Counted from the first letter of the stretch, positions 9,598 through 20,823 are shown. The stretch is DNA of 64,000 bases from Pratylenchus scribneri (GCA_030063045.1 JAQSEB010000041.1:992001-1056000), one strand, 5' to 3'. Notes: generated from the letters alone by a model not told the origin. Made by a program: numbers and translations.

Positions 9598-12415
9598 ACG
9601 TGCGGCTTATTTGTCCCTCAAAATGGGCTTATTTTTACACCAAATTTTCCCTTACATCAAAAGGGGCTTATTTTTACACCAAATCTAGCGGGAATTTGAA
9701 TTTTTCCCATTAATTCCTCTTCTCTCTTTTCAACACAAATATCCATGATCGGCTTTGATTTAATAATTTGAATAATTTATATTATTTAGCACAAATGAGT
9801 TAAATAAAATTTATCAAAAACAAAAAAAGAAAATAATTGGCAAATATCAACGAAAAAATGAAGCAAAATAAACAAAAATTTTTCATTTTATCATTTAATT
9901 TCCTCGTTGCTTTGGCGCCTTGGGAGGACGTCCTCTTTCATTATCTTTCGGTCTTCCTTTCTTTCGCAAACCTTCAACGGCATTCGATTCTTTAACGGCC
10001 TGTGGAAATGTATAAATTCCTTCATTGACCATGGCCGCAACTGCATGAATGCACACATATTTTTTGGCTCCTTCTGGGCAACTGCACCGCCAATGGCCCC
10101 CAAAATCGCCCATGGTTGACATAAAAATCTTAGTTAAATTGAAAATTTTTTTTTCAAATCAATGAAGCAAACCTTGAACCGATTATCGATATATTCCTCC
10201 CAGACATTCCATTCGTTTGGAGGGCGGAAAGTTTTGGCGGCTGCTTCTTTCAATTCAGTCAACGTTTTGAAATTTCCTTTTTCCGATGAGAAGAGATAGA
10301 GCGACTTCTCTGGCTGCTGCCGATCCGTTTTTTTGCCCCATAAAAGTGTTTTTTCCACAAACAATTTTGAATAAGTCTCTTTATAGAGTTTCGGGCTTAT
10401 TGTTGGAACAGTGGCAGCTTCCTAAATAAAATTAATGAAATATTGAATAAATATAAATAATACAGTGGAATTTGTGCTCCAATCCTGAACAATTTCAGCG
10501 CCAACTTTCATGAATTGTTCGAATTTGAGCTTATTCCTAAATGTGTGCACATGTTTGATATATTTGTTTGCAGACTCCAGCCCATTATTATTCGAAATGA
10601 AGGGAGATGCACCTGCATTAAAAATATGTTCTTTTTTATTTAATATCAAAATATTTAACCAACCTTCAAACCAGCGCCATTCACCACTCTCAATCCATGT
10701 TTGATAAACATACTCTGCCAAGTCTGCCATGCTATTAACCACCCATGAATCAAGCATTAAGCGTGAAACTGAATAAAATGAAATTAATTTGTAAAATCAC
10801 TCAAACCTTTGATAAATTCTTGTTCATCCATTGCCATTTGCAAAAAATGAATATCGCGATGAACTCTTCTTTTTTTTTCTTCTGTCAGACCCTTCGTCCG
10901 CTTTTCAAATGCTCTCCACATGTGCGGATAACACATCAAATGAATTGATTCTGGCCAAATCTTAAAATTATTTTCATAAAGAACAATTTCGAATTTTACA
11001 TTGGAACAAGCGGCTGTGATTGCCTTTGATCCGTCGCCCAAAACAAAATCCGGTTTGTATTCGCCAAGTGCCTTAAAAATGTTTGCATAGACCCACTGAT
11101 CTTCGTTGCTCGATAATGCCAAAAATGTGGGATGGAAATGTTTGTCCACGTCCGAAAAGCCAAAAACTTGCACTGGAAAGTCGTCGAACCAGCGAAGATT
11201 GTACGTGAGGGAGTATGTTGAATCAGCCTGAAGGAGGTTTTTGAGTGGAGAAAATAGACAAAAATAACCTGAAGCAGTGGAGAATCGAATTGTTTTTGTT
11301 GCAATTTCTTGGTCGTCCAGAGAATGCAAAATTTTTTGGCTGCTTCATCAATTGTAAAGCTTTGAACAAAAGCTTGGTCAATATCATCTGGATCACGATT
11401 GTTTTTGGCACAATATTCCTCAAGCTGAGCAAAATTGAATGGCAATATTGGTCCTCTGGTGTTTTTGCAAAAATTTTGCACTTGCTTTAGAATTGGCAAT
11501 GGATCAAACTTTTTTGCTGAACATTATAAATTTATTTTTAGCTTAATTAATGCGTGTAATAGGCAAAAAAATACCCTAAGTATGTTTAGAATTTGTGCGG
11601 GTGTTAATTTTTGACTCATTAATTGTTTGATTTCTTTTTTGGCCTCTATTGACAATGCCCTTTTTTCACCTTCGTGTTGATGCTCGTCGATGGTTTCCTC
11701 GATTACCACTACGTGGTCTGTTGCATTGAATTTAATTTTGAGTCCCTTTTTACATTCGGTGCCTGAAGAAATTGGATAAAATATTTTATAAATTTAATTT
11801 ATACGTGAATAATATTCGCATTTCCACATTTGTGTTAGTCCATCCTTTAGTGAATTCTCGCAATTTTTTCTCCATTTAATTCTCTCTTGCTCCCAAAATT
11901 CATTGTATTGGTGAACATTGTCAAAAAGTTTCCAAATTCGATATGCTTTTCCTTTTCCTCTTTTGGTTTTTTTGGTTACTTAATTTTGTTTATATTTTTT
12001 TATATTTAATCAATTCAAACCTTGAATAACAGTGTTGTTTAGCTCGTGGAAAATTGTCTCATCTAGTCGCGGTTCTTCAAAACTATATGAATTATTTTGT
12101 GTTGAATTATTTGGTAAATAATCATGCTCAATAAATGAACTCGTCTATAATTTATATTTACATTAATTATAGATATTATTATTGATAAAATATTTATTAG
12201 AAATATTTAGATTGGATCAAAGCCGATCATGGATATTTGTGTTGAAAAGAGAGAAGAGGAATTAATGGGAAAAATTCAAATTCCCGCTAGATTTGGTGTA
12301 AAAATAAGCCCCTTTTGATGTAAGGGAAAATTTGGTGTAAAAATAAGCCCATTTTGATGTAAGGGAAAATTTGGTGTAAAAATAAGCCCATTTTGAGGGA
12401 CAAATAAGCTTTTCC
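9598..12415 (-). mobile_element. Mutator-like element (MULE), complete with TIRs and target duplication
   Basis: Inverted ends of about 150-190 bp: left GGCTTATTTGTCCCTCAAAA near 9602, right TTTTGAGGGACAAATAAGC near 12410. Each contains tandem copies of GGTGTAAAAATAAGCCC. Direct repeats GATGCATAAA at 9588-9597 and 12416-12425 flank the element, matching the 9-10-bp duplications of MULEs. It encodes a transposase on the minus strand. The right arm has three of the internal repeats and the left two. Confidence 0.92.
9895..12150 (-). CDS. MULE transposase (spliced), FLYWCH-like N-terminus and SWIM zinc finger
   Basis: Transposase of the surrounding MULE, read on the minus strand in several exons. 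The N-terminal part (about 11880-12150) has KRGKGKAYRIWKLFDNV and MWKCEYYS, resembling a FLYWCH-type zinc finger. The catalytic core (about 10780-11225) has ADSTYSLTYN, HFHPTFLALSSNED, VLGDGSKAI and MCYPHMWRAFEKR, the MULE/DDE pattern with metal-binding Asp candidates in ADSTY and GDGS. The C-terminal exon 9895-10122 carries a SWIM finger (RCSCPEG...VCIHAVAA). A short intron at about 10125-10170 is clear. Frames are open in each piece, so the gene may be functional, but I did not resolve every junction. Outside the element no host gene shares its orientation nearby. Confidence 0.82.
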
Positions 12416-12425
12416 GATGCATAAA

Positions 12426-12839
12426 TTATCGGTCATTTTTAAAGGAAATTTAAAACATTTTCACGAATGAAAATATTTGTAATGTAACAAATAAAAGGAA
12501 TTGTTTTTGTCCTCTAAAATATTCTACCTTTCTACAATAATTTATTTCCTCTAGAATCATTGCGAACAGTTCTGAGGCCAGAATTCCGATTTCGAATGCT
12601 GGAATTCCGGCTTTTTTGAGTTCCGGCCCCAGCCCTGATTGCGAAAATGCCAGAAGTTCTATAACAAAAAAGAGTAAAAAATATGGAAGTTGTGCAAAAA
12701 TAAATGAGTAATAAAATATTCATTGAATGGAATGATAAAAAGGCGAATGAGGAACTCGAGTTTGTCAGTTTTCCATATGGCATAGGAAAGACTCGACTAA
12801 AAATTGTTTTTCGTTTGAAATTTTATTTTGGAATTTTTC
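12426..12839. other. Intergenic, no gene seen
   Basis: AT-rich sequence between the MULE and the satellite array. A minus-strand frame at 12532-12783 lacks coding character. Confidence 0.4.
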
Positions 12840-13430
12840 AGATTAATTCCGCATGTTCTGATTTTTACCTAAATTAATTCCGCCTGTTCTGGTTTTTACT
12901 TAGATTAATTCCGCCTTTTCTGATTTTAAATAATTCCGCCTGTTCTGATTTTCAATATTTCCGCCTGTTCTGATTTTCAATATTTCCGCCTGTTCTGATT
13001 TTCAATATTTCCGCCTGTTCTGATTTTCAATATTTCCGCCTGTTCTGATTTTTAATAATTCCGCCTGTTCTGATTTTTAATAATTCCGCCTGTTCTGATT
13101 TTCAATATTTCCGCCTGTTCTGATTTTCAATATTTCCGCCTGTTCTGATTTTCAATATTTCCGCCTGTTCTGATTTTTAATAATTCCGCCTGTTCTGATT
13201 TTCAATATTTCCGCCTGTTCTGATTTTCAATATTTCCGCCTGTTCTGATTTTCAATATTTCCGCCTGTTCTGATTTTCAATATTTCCGCCTGTTCTGATT
13301 TTTAATAATTCCGCCTGTTCTGATTTTTAATAATTCCGCCTGTTCTGATTTTCAATATTTCCGCCTGTTCTGATTTTCAATATTTCCGCCTGTTCTGATT
13401 TTTAATAATTCCGCCTGGTTGGAATAATTC
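12840..13430. repeat. Satellite array, 23-24-bp unit
   Basis: Roughly 25 tandem copies of TTCCGCCTGTTCTGATTTTC followed by AATA (or TTTTTAATAA variants). The flanking units are more diverged and longer (ATTAATTCCGCCTGTTCTGG). Same family and orientation as the 57765-60712 array, opposite to the 20167-20400 array. Confidence 0.97.
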
Positions 13431-14046
13431 CGCCTGTTTTTAGTCAGAACTTCTTATTAAAGTTTGAAAAATAATATCTATAATTTGAGGTCTAAAAATA
13501 AATATGTATATATCCAATTTTTAAATAAATTTTGTGAATCACATCATTTTCCAATATTTTGAATGATGGATGAGAATATGAAAAAGAATTTGCGTCATTA
13601 CATCATTTTGAAGATGGCAGCACTTTGTCGCACTTCAGATGGAAAAATGATGGTTTTGGAATTGTGTGCCGTCTTTTCTTTTGTTTGAAGAACGATGTGC
13701 GGCGCATCCCGTGATGTTACGGACAAAATTGGTCAAAAAGAAGAAGCAATAATTTCTTTTTTTTCCCTAAATATTTGTGTTTGATGGGATAGGAGGCTTA
13801 CGGTCCACGGAAATGGAATGGATGGAAATGAAAATGGGACGGCATGGGATTAGTCTTGTGGGCACTTTTGGTTGGTGGCACTTGGCCCCCACACTCATCA
13901 TCATTGGCAGCCCAGCAGTTCGTCTCTTTTGGTGGTGGAAAGGAAAAAGTGGCCTCAGGTCAAAATCATTATAAAATGGGGGACTCGGCAGAATCTTTTT
14001 TACCCGTTCCTTTTCCAGAAAACGAACAAATTTACCTCTGGTTTTA
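13431..14046. other. Upstream region of the GAD gene
   Basis: No exon recognised. Holds the likely GAD promoter and 5' UTR. A minus-strand frame of 142 codons across 13767-14195 overlaps the first GAD exon and is taken as a shadow. Confidence 0.4.
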
Positions 14047-17000
14047 ATGGATTCTTGCATGCTTCCAACTGCAACTGTAGAAGTAGATGGCCTTCTCCGA
14101 AATGATTTGGTGTTGACTAAGAAAAAACAACAACAGCAACAAAATGGACCGGCAAAGTTTGAATTGGCCAAAGAGGAGAAGAAACTTTTGGCCATAGGTA
14201 TGTGGTTTATGTTTTTATAAGAATAGGTTTTTTGTCGAAAGCTTATAAATAGCTTTTTAATGCCTGATTTTAGACAATTTAATCTTATTCCATTCGAAAG
14301 AGCTAGGCGAGTGCTTCGATTGAATCTTATTAAGCTTAAACTTTTAATAAATCATACACCGTTCGATAGAGCTCGTAGATGCATCGATTGTTCCTATAGA
14401 TTGTTGGAGTTTAGATCAAAACCAAAAGAGTTGTGAACTTTATGCATAAAAATCCATCATTTTTTTTCTTCAATAATTTACATTAATTTCACCAGCAGAT
14501 CTTCTGCCGCATAATGATACCGATGAAGGTTGGGAGAATACACGCCACTTCCTTGAAGGCATTGTCCAAATCCTTATGGAATATATTCGCCAACAAAATG
14601 ATCGCAAAACAAAAGGTGGGTTTACATATATCAATAATTCCATTCTAATTGCCGAATATTTCCTCTCTTAATGCCCCCCCCCCTCTAATAGTAGAAGCTT
14701 CCCCTCCATTAAGAGCCCCTATAGCTATAGCCCCAGGCCACCAATAAATTAAATAACATAACTCAATTCTTAGTTCTTGATTTTCATCAACCGGAGGAAA
14801 TGCCTCGTCTCATTGATTTGACAATACCAGAATCGCCAATGTCTTTGGAAAAATTGCTTCAGGTTATACATCAATAAATTAAAATAAACCAAAAAATTCC
14901 CAATTTTAGTCTTGCCAAGAAGTTCTTCGTCTGGGAGTTCGAACTGGTCATTATAAAATTTTGTTCATTTTCACCTTTTAAAATATTTGTATTTTTAGGC
15001 CATCCACACTTTTTCAATCAAATTTCGCAAGGATTGGATTTGGTTGCGATGGCCGGTGAATGGTTGACGGCAACGTGCAACACAAATATGTTCACCTATG
15101 AAATTGGTTAGTACCGTAACGCGTAAAACTCTTCTATTAGTGGCGCCTATCTTCTAGTAGAAGCGCCACCCTTCGAAAAATTTGTCAAAAATAACTAAAT
15201 TTTAAGTGAAAATCGAAATAAGCAGTTTTAGTTTCAAAAAGTCAGAAAAGCCCTCATCTTGGAGGGTCTCTGAAAAATAAATGCCTACCTTCTAGTATAG
15301 AAGCCACTTTCTAATTTTAAAAACCCCATTTGGAGGGTCACTGAATGCTAGTAGAAAATTGGCCACTAATAGAAGATTTATTTAAAATATCTGAACTTCT
15401 TTATACAAAAAAAACATTAAATTTAGCGCCCGTATTTACTTTTATGGAAAAGGAAATCACCGAACGGATGATTCAATTGATTGGCTGGGAACATGGGGAT
15501 GCCATCTTTTCACCAGGCATTTTCTATTTTTTTTAAACATTTTTTGATTATTATGGATTTACCACTATTAGGTGGAGCAATTGCCAATTTGTACGCAATG
15601 AATGCGGCCAGGTGAAAAACCATAATAATAATAATAATAATTAGTAGGGATAGGATTTTAAGATTTTTACCTATTTTTTTGTATAAAAAAGCACATAAAA
15701 TAGTGTTTTTTGGCCATTTATTTCACATTTTTTCGACATCATTTTTGAACTATTTTGACCTATTTTGGCACTTTTTAAGTGAAAATTTCATTATAAAAAT
15801 GCAATAAAAAACCACATATTTTAAACCCAATTTGGCAAATTTCACAAAAATCTAAATAGGATTTTTTTTACCTTAAAAACTCCATTCCTAAAATTACATT
15901 ATTAATCTTCCATTTTTTTTGAATAGACATCGCATTTTCCCTCGAGCAAAACCACTTGGCATGGGATCGGTTCCGCCTCTTTGCTGTTTTACTTCGGAAG
16001 AAGTCAGTCCATTTCTTTATTAGGGAACATCACAACATGGCTCATAAAACCAACTTGACGCCGTTTCGATTAACTCATCCAATGATTGAACCAATTTTGA
16101 TGATTTTAGTATCAAATTAAAGAGCAGACTTTTGGCTATAAAAATGAAATTAATTTTATTTAAATTGTTTCGAAAATGATGGAATTATGCCCAAAAACCA
16201 TTTAAAATGACCTTTACTATGGATTAACAAAATTGTAAGTGGATTTTTGGCCATAACTCCATAAATTCTAAACCAATTTAAATAAATTAATTTCATTTGA
16301 TAGCCACAAGTCTGCTCTTCAATTTGATACTAAAATCATCAAAATTGGTTCATTACTTAATTAGTAATTATAACGGCGATAAGTTGGGGCTTATCCATTT
16401 CTTTTGTTTATTTTCTGTTGTTTTTAGAGTCATTATTCGATCAAAAGTGCAGCGGCCGTCCTCGGAAGTCGGAATTGGAGCCGATAATTGGTAAAAGACT
16501 AAATCCACTGCCTATATTTAATTTCATTCACAAAAGTTTTAATATTGAAACGGATGCCACGGGCCGAATGATTCCAGAAGCATTGGAGGAACGAATATTG
16601 AAGTGCAAAGAAGAAGTAAAATAAGTCTACAAGCCATTTCAGTACCTTGGTCTTTTATTTTGGCCATATCTTGAGAAGGAGGTAATCAATTTAGGAAGGC
16701 AATATGCCATTTGAAAGCCCTAAATTCCTCTAAAAAGTGGCCAATTCTAATTGTTTTTGAAATGTTAAAACAATTTGCAAAATAAGCGGTTTTTCCTCCA
16801 ACAAACAAATTCGGATTTATTCCACTCAAAGATATGTAACTTTGCTTAAAACTTGAATTTTATAAAATATAAATTAGGCCACTTTGTAGAAGACATTTTT
16901 GGCTTTCAAATGTTATATTGCCTTCCCAGATTGGCAATTGCTTCGTTGATGAGATATGACCAAAATAATGGCCAAAATTAGAAATGTCCCTTAATTAATA

Positions 17001-19930
17001 TATTTACTTTTGGAATTAAATAATCGGTGAATTTTGCCCCAGGGACTCTATCCATTTTTTGTTTGTGCCACCGCTGGCACAACAGTGTACGGTGCTTGGG
17101 ATCCAATCAATGCGATTGGTGACATTTGTGTCCGATATGGCCTCTGGTTACATGTTGATGTAAGAATGGGCAAATGAAGGACAATCCTTCGGAATTTGGG
17201 TTCCGAAATTTTTTTTAAATTTTCCAAAAATATTTTTTGTACTCCAAATGACTGGATGTACTGAAAATCTATAGAAAACAATTTTAAAAAAATTTTAAAA
17301 ATATTTTTGGGACACAAATTCCAAAGGATTACCAGCAGAAAGGCGAATGAATTCTCAACATAATTAATGTTTTAGGCCGCTTGGGGCGGGGGCCTTTTGT
17401 TGAGTCCGGAACATAAATACCATTTGGCTGGTATCGAACGAGCCAATTCAGGCAAGGAATTTTTATGAATTTAGTATTTAAATTTAAATTAATACATTGA
17501 AATTACCAATTCCAAAATAATTATAATGGTAAAGGTTTGTGATTTAAGGCTTTGTCCTATATTCTTTTACAAAACAAATACCAAATTGGATGAAGTTGGT
17601 CAAGACGCATTGAATGGTATATATATAATTTGGTTATGATTTGGTCAAAATTAAAGGGTTTTTTTAAACCGTTTAAGCTAATTTTGGTTTTAAACCATTT
17701 AAATTGATTTTAGTTTTAAACCATTTTTATGCCGATTTTAGTTTACGTTTCAAAACTATGTTAGAATTGGTTAAACCTAGATCAAAACATAATAAAATGA
17801 TTATGATTTTGGGATCTATGAAAAAATCATTTGACCATTAAATTCTTTTCGGCAATTTCAATATTTATCCATTATTTTTTACAGTAACTTGGAATCCACA
17901 CAAATTGATGGGCGCCCTTTTGCAATGTTCTGCCTGCTTCGTACGTCAAGAGGTACAAAATGGAATTGAAATATTTTGATTAAATTAATTTTAATTTATT
18001 TTTAGGGTCTTCTCTTCCAGGTCCCAAAAACAATTATTTAGCAACAAAAATTTTCTGAATCTCAAAACAAAAATTTTAGGTCAATCAAATGTCGGCTGAT
18101 TATTTGTTCCAACAGGATAAGCCATACGATGTGAGCTATGACACTGGCGACAAGGCAATTCAATGTGGACGACACAATGACATTTTCAAGGTGAGACATG
18201 GCGAGTGAAAAACCGATAAGCTTTATAAAGAATTTTGGTTCGGAATAATGTATTTCATCTAGGAAAGTGCTGTAAGAATGTGTAAATATCCATAAAAGGG
18301 GAATTAAGTTGGAAAAAATTGCCTCCGAGCAGTTCCGAAATTGATGAGAACAAAATTTTGTCAAAGTGTCAAAGCCTATAATGAATGCCTAAAGTCCTTT
18401 CTTTAAACCCCCCCCTCCTGCACCTTTTTGCCTGACAAATTATCAATTAAATATTGCCCCAATCTACATTTTTAAAGCCGCACATTTTCCACCAAAATGT
18501 TCATTTTTCTGACCTTCTGTTTTATCACATTTTTCACACATAAAAGATAATAATAATTTAAAGGGGGGCGAAAGCCTAGGCCCGTTCTCACCCCAAACTA
18601 CTTTAACCCTAGATTAGGACTAAAAATAAGTTAAGGGTCGGTCCAACTGAAATCCTAAAAAAATTTTTTTTTCGATAAAATCTTATTTTATACCCCTGGC
18701 TAATCTAATTTTACACCTATAAAGATTTAAGCCTAATAAGTCTTTACCACTCTTTTTAGCTTTGGCTTATGTGGCGTTCAAAGGGAATGCAAGGCTATCG
18801 ACAACAAATTAATCGACTTATGGTCAGTATAGCCATAAAAACAATTTCATATCCTTATTAGGACCTGGCCAAATATTTTACTGCACGAATAAAAGCAACC
18901 GAAGGTTTTGAAATGGTCGTGGATAAGGTTGTGGAATTTTTGGATTTTTTAAAACTCTGCTGATTTTTATTATTTAGCCTGAATTCCTAAACATTTGCTT
19001 CTGGTAAATATTCTTATGGTGAATTTATATTAAATCTTAAATTTAGGTATGTACCACCAAGCATGAGGGACATGGATCCAAAGGAGAAAATGAGCCGTTT
19101 GGATAAAATTGCACCAAAAATTAAAGCCCGAATGATGGAGAAGGGAACAACAATGGTAATTTTTGTGCATTTTTATTTGATTTAGATATACCGTATTTTT
19201 CCTAATAGTGGCCCCAACAGGACTACTATTATTCAGAGGCCTTTTAAGGGGATCTTTTATTAGAGGGAGGGCTTCTACTTGATGAGGGAGGGGGACTTTT
19301 TTACAGCTTATAGTCCTTATTCCCGGTAACAAAGTTGTTCGGGGCGAGAGTGGGTTTAAGCTCTCACCCCTGCTGGCCTTCGACGGGAGCCTAAGCCCCC
19401 AATTGCCCAAGGAAGGGGATCGGGTTTAGTTAGTTGGGCTTGACTTTATTGAATATATTTATAAACATCGTAAAAGTGGGAAATAAAAGTGAACCAAAAG
19501 TGAACAGTTTCTGGGGGAATTAGTGAGTTTAAGAAGACAGGTTGGTGCATTATTTGATTGATTGGATGACGGGGTGGTTACTGATTAGGAAAAAAGTGTG
19601 GGTACAGAATACAGATACAGCAGAGTAGGATGAATAGGAGAAGCCCTTACCTAGGCATTTGCTAGCATTGACAGAGACCCTCTAAAGAGGGCTTTTATTT
19701 CAAAAGGGAAGGGGCAATAATAGAGGAAATACGTTATACGGTAATTAAAAATTTAAGGTTGGCTATCAGCCGGATGCACCAAAAGGTCGACCAAATTTCT
19801 TCAGAATGGTCATTTCCAATGCAGGAATTCAGGTGGAGGCCTCTTTTCGAAAAATTAATTTAATTGTTTTTAGGAGGCGGATTTGGACTTTTTAATTCAC
19901 GAAATCATTGATTTGGCAAAGGATATGTGA
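14047..19930 (+). CDS. unc-25: Glutamate decarboxylase (UNC-25 type), frame broken by a 7-bp duplication
   Basis: PLP enzyme converting glutamate to GABA. Exons: 14047-14197, 14499-14615, 14774-14862, 14910-14946, 14999-15106, 15427-15516, 15572-15611, 15927-16002, 16428-16490, 16537-16615, 17043-17159, 17376-17451, 17885-17952, 18008-18022, 18080-18190, 18760-18822, 18862-18927, 18978-19003, 19047-19155, 19758-19832, 19874-19930. Motifs in order: [18 protein letters not shown] (14999), [29 protein letters not shown] (17043), LHVDAAWGGG, the PLP lysine motif NPHK (17885), [14 protein letters not shown] (18080), FFRMVISN. Total exon length is 1633 nt; subtracting one 7-bp copy of TCGGAAG at 16464-16477 gives 1626 nt, 541 codons, a normal size. 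Introns after 15516 and 17451 begin with GC. Exon 14 is only 15 nt. Family certain; whether this allele is functional is not. Confidence 0.95.
14640..14773. other. Short GAD intron piece with TACCGTATT-family debris
   Basis: CCCCCCCCTCTAATAGTAG-like sequence at about 14675-14740 resembles the interior of the TACCGTATT MITE family. No other feature. Confidence 0.3.
15112..15385. mobile_element. Probable TACCGTATT-family MITE in GAD intron 5
   Basis: Left end GTACCGTAACG then CTTCTATTAGTGGCGCC; right side GGCCACTAATAGAAG, its complement. The right terminus lacks the CGGTA end, so this copy is eroded or truncated. Confidence 0.5.
15645..15890. mobile_element. TAGGGATAGG-ended MITE in GAD intron 7
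   Basis: Begins TAGGGATAGGATTTT and ends TCCATTCCTA. The interior has ACCTATTTTGGCACTTTTTA, ATTTCATTATAAAAATGCAA and ACCACATATTTTA. Closely related sequence occurs at about 29909-30205, 36545-36960, 40600-40860 and 42300-42545, all in introns. Confidence 0.6.
16085..16354. mobile_element. Foldback MITE in GAD intron 8
   Basis: Arms of about 90 bp: ATTGAACCAATTTTGATGAT through AAAGAGCAGACTTTTGGCTA at left, complement at right ending AATTGGTTCATT. Only about 80 bp of spacer lies between. No target duplication resolved. Confidence 0.75.
16645..16985. mobile_element. Foldback MITE in GAD intron 10
   Basis: Imperfect inverted repeat: TTGGCCATATCTTGAGAAGG with GGAAGGCAATATGCCATTTG at left, matched by CAAATGTTATATTGCCTTCC and GATATGACCAAAATAATGGCC at right. 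Divergence is higher than in the 16085 element. Confidence 0.6.
17181..17335. mobile_element. Short MITE related to the 3386-3781 element
   Basis: CAATCCTTCGGAATTTGGGT at left and ATTCCAAAGGATTACC at right, with the TTCCGAAATTTTT/AAAAATATTTTTGGGAC inner arms. About 155 bp in the intron 17160-17375. Confidence 0.55.
19189..19743. mobile_element. TACCGTATT-family element with a non-family internal block
   Basis: Left end TACCGTATTTTTCCTAATAGTGG, right end AATAGAGGAAATACG...CGGTA, within the GAD intron 19156-19757. Between about 19305 and 19670 lies a GC-richer block (for example GGGGCGAGAGTGGGTTTAAG) not seen in other family members, perhaps captured or inserted DNA. Confidence 0.65.
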
Positions 19931-20166
19931 AGACAGAAAAGTGGACAATTTACCAAATTTGAACAAATTAATTAATCCATTGTGTTAGATTTTCATAAAA
20001 ATTAACAAATAACCATTTAGCATTTATGTAAAACATATTAACGGATAAAGATTTTAATTCCATTTATTTAATATCAGATATCAATATCACCATTTTTATT
20101 TGAATTTTATTTGATATTTCACTCCCATTTCCCCCAAACTCGCCGCAACAGATGATTTAAAAAATT

Positions 20167-20400
20167 AAGACAGGTGGAATTTAAAAATCAGCAGAACAGG
20201 CGGAATTATTGAAACCAGGCGTAATTAAAATCAGAAAGCGGAATTATTGAAACCAGGCGTAATTAAAATCAGAAAGCGGAATTATTGAAACCAGGCGTAA
20301 TTAAAATCAGAAAGCGGAATTATTGAAACCAGGCGTAATTAAAATCAGAAAGCGGAATTATTGAAACCAGGCGTAATTAAAATCAGAACAGGCGGATTTT
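20167..20400. repeat. Satellite-derived array, 38-bp compound unit, reverse orientation
   Basis: About five copies of a unit built from GCGGAATTATTGAAACCAGG plus CGTAATTAAAATCAGAAA, bounded by copies of CAGAACAGGCGGAATT. This is the reverse complement of the TTCCGCCTGTTCTGATTTTA satellite, with every second unit altered. It lies downstream of the GAD stop. Confidence 0.9.
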
Positions 20401-20480
20401 AGTTTTGAACCAATCCCCGTAAAACTAATATCAATCGATGCATCTCAACGAGCTCTATCGATTGGTAATTAGGTTTATAA

Positions 20481-20682
20481 TAGTGTTGGACCCCGTGCCC
20501 CCGTCGGGCTTTGAAGGCAAAAAATGGGTAAGGGTCCCCCCTATGGTTTTTTTTGGTCTCCCCCGTAATTTTTATCGCCCCCGAAAATACAGGCCCCCGT
20601 TCCCCCGAATACAGGCCCCCGAAAAACTCCGTTTTTCCCCGTCCCCCGAAAATCGTCCCCCGGACGCCGGGGTCCAACCCTA
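20481..20682. mobile_element. hAT-type MITE, 202 bp
   Basis: Ends TAGTGTTGGACCCCG and CGGGGTCCAACCCTA. Exact 8-bp direct repeats GTTTATAA at 20473-20480 and 20683-20690. The interior is unusually C-rich (CCCCCG runs) compared with the AT-rich surroundings. An open frame through it is an effect of composition. Confidence 0.9.
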
Positions 20683-20823
20683 GTTTATAAGGTCCTAAGT
20701 TCAAGTGCTAACAAGTTATTAAACTTTCGGCAAAAGATCCTAATCTCTCGGTAAAAGAAAACAAATCTCTCGGCAAAAAATACTTTTATCCTTTTCGGGA
20801 AAACAAGGAAAATTTATTATTAT

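Noticed and set aside
13767..14195. 142-codon minus-strand frame upstream of GAD
   Set aside because: Overlaps GAD exon 1 in antisense; poly-Cys/Phe stretch comes from the CAACAG run.
19305..19450. Spliced-leader or rRNA-like gene in the GC-richer block
   Set aside because: A GGGTTTAGTTAG stretch recalls spliced leaders only faintly; no Sm site or donor follows and no rRNA core is seen.
20399..20704. Open frames on both strands across 20399-20704
   Set aside because: They translate the C-rich hAT MITE; proline/glycine bias is compositional.
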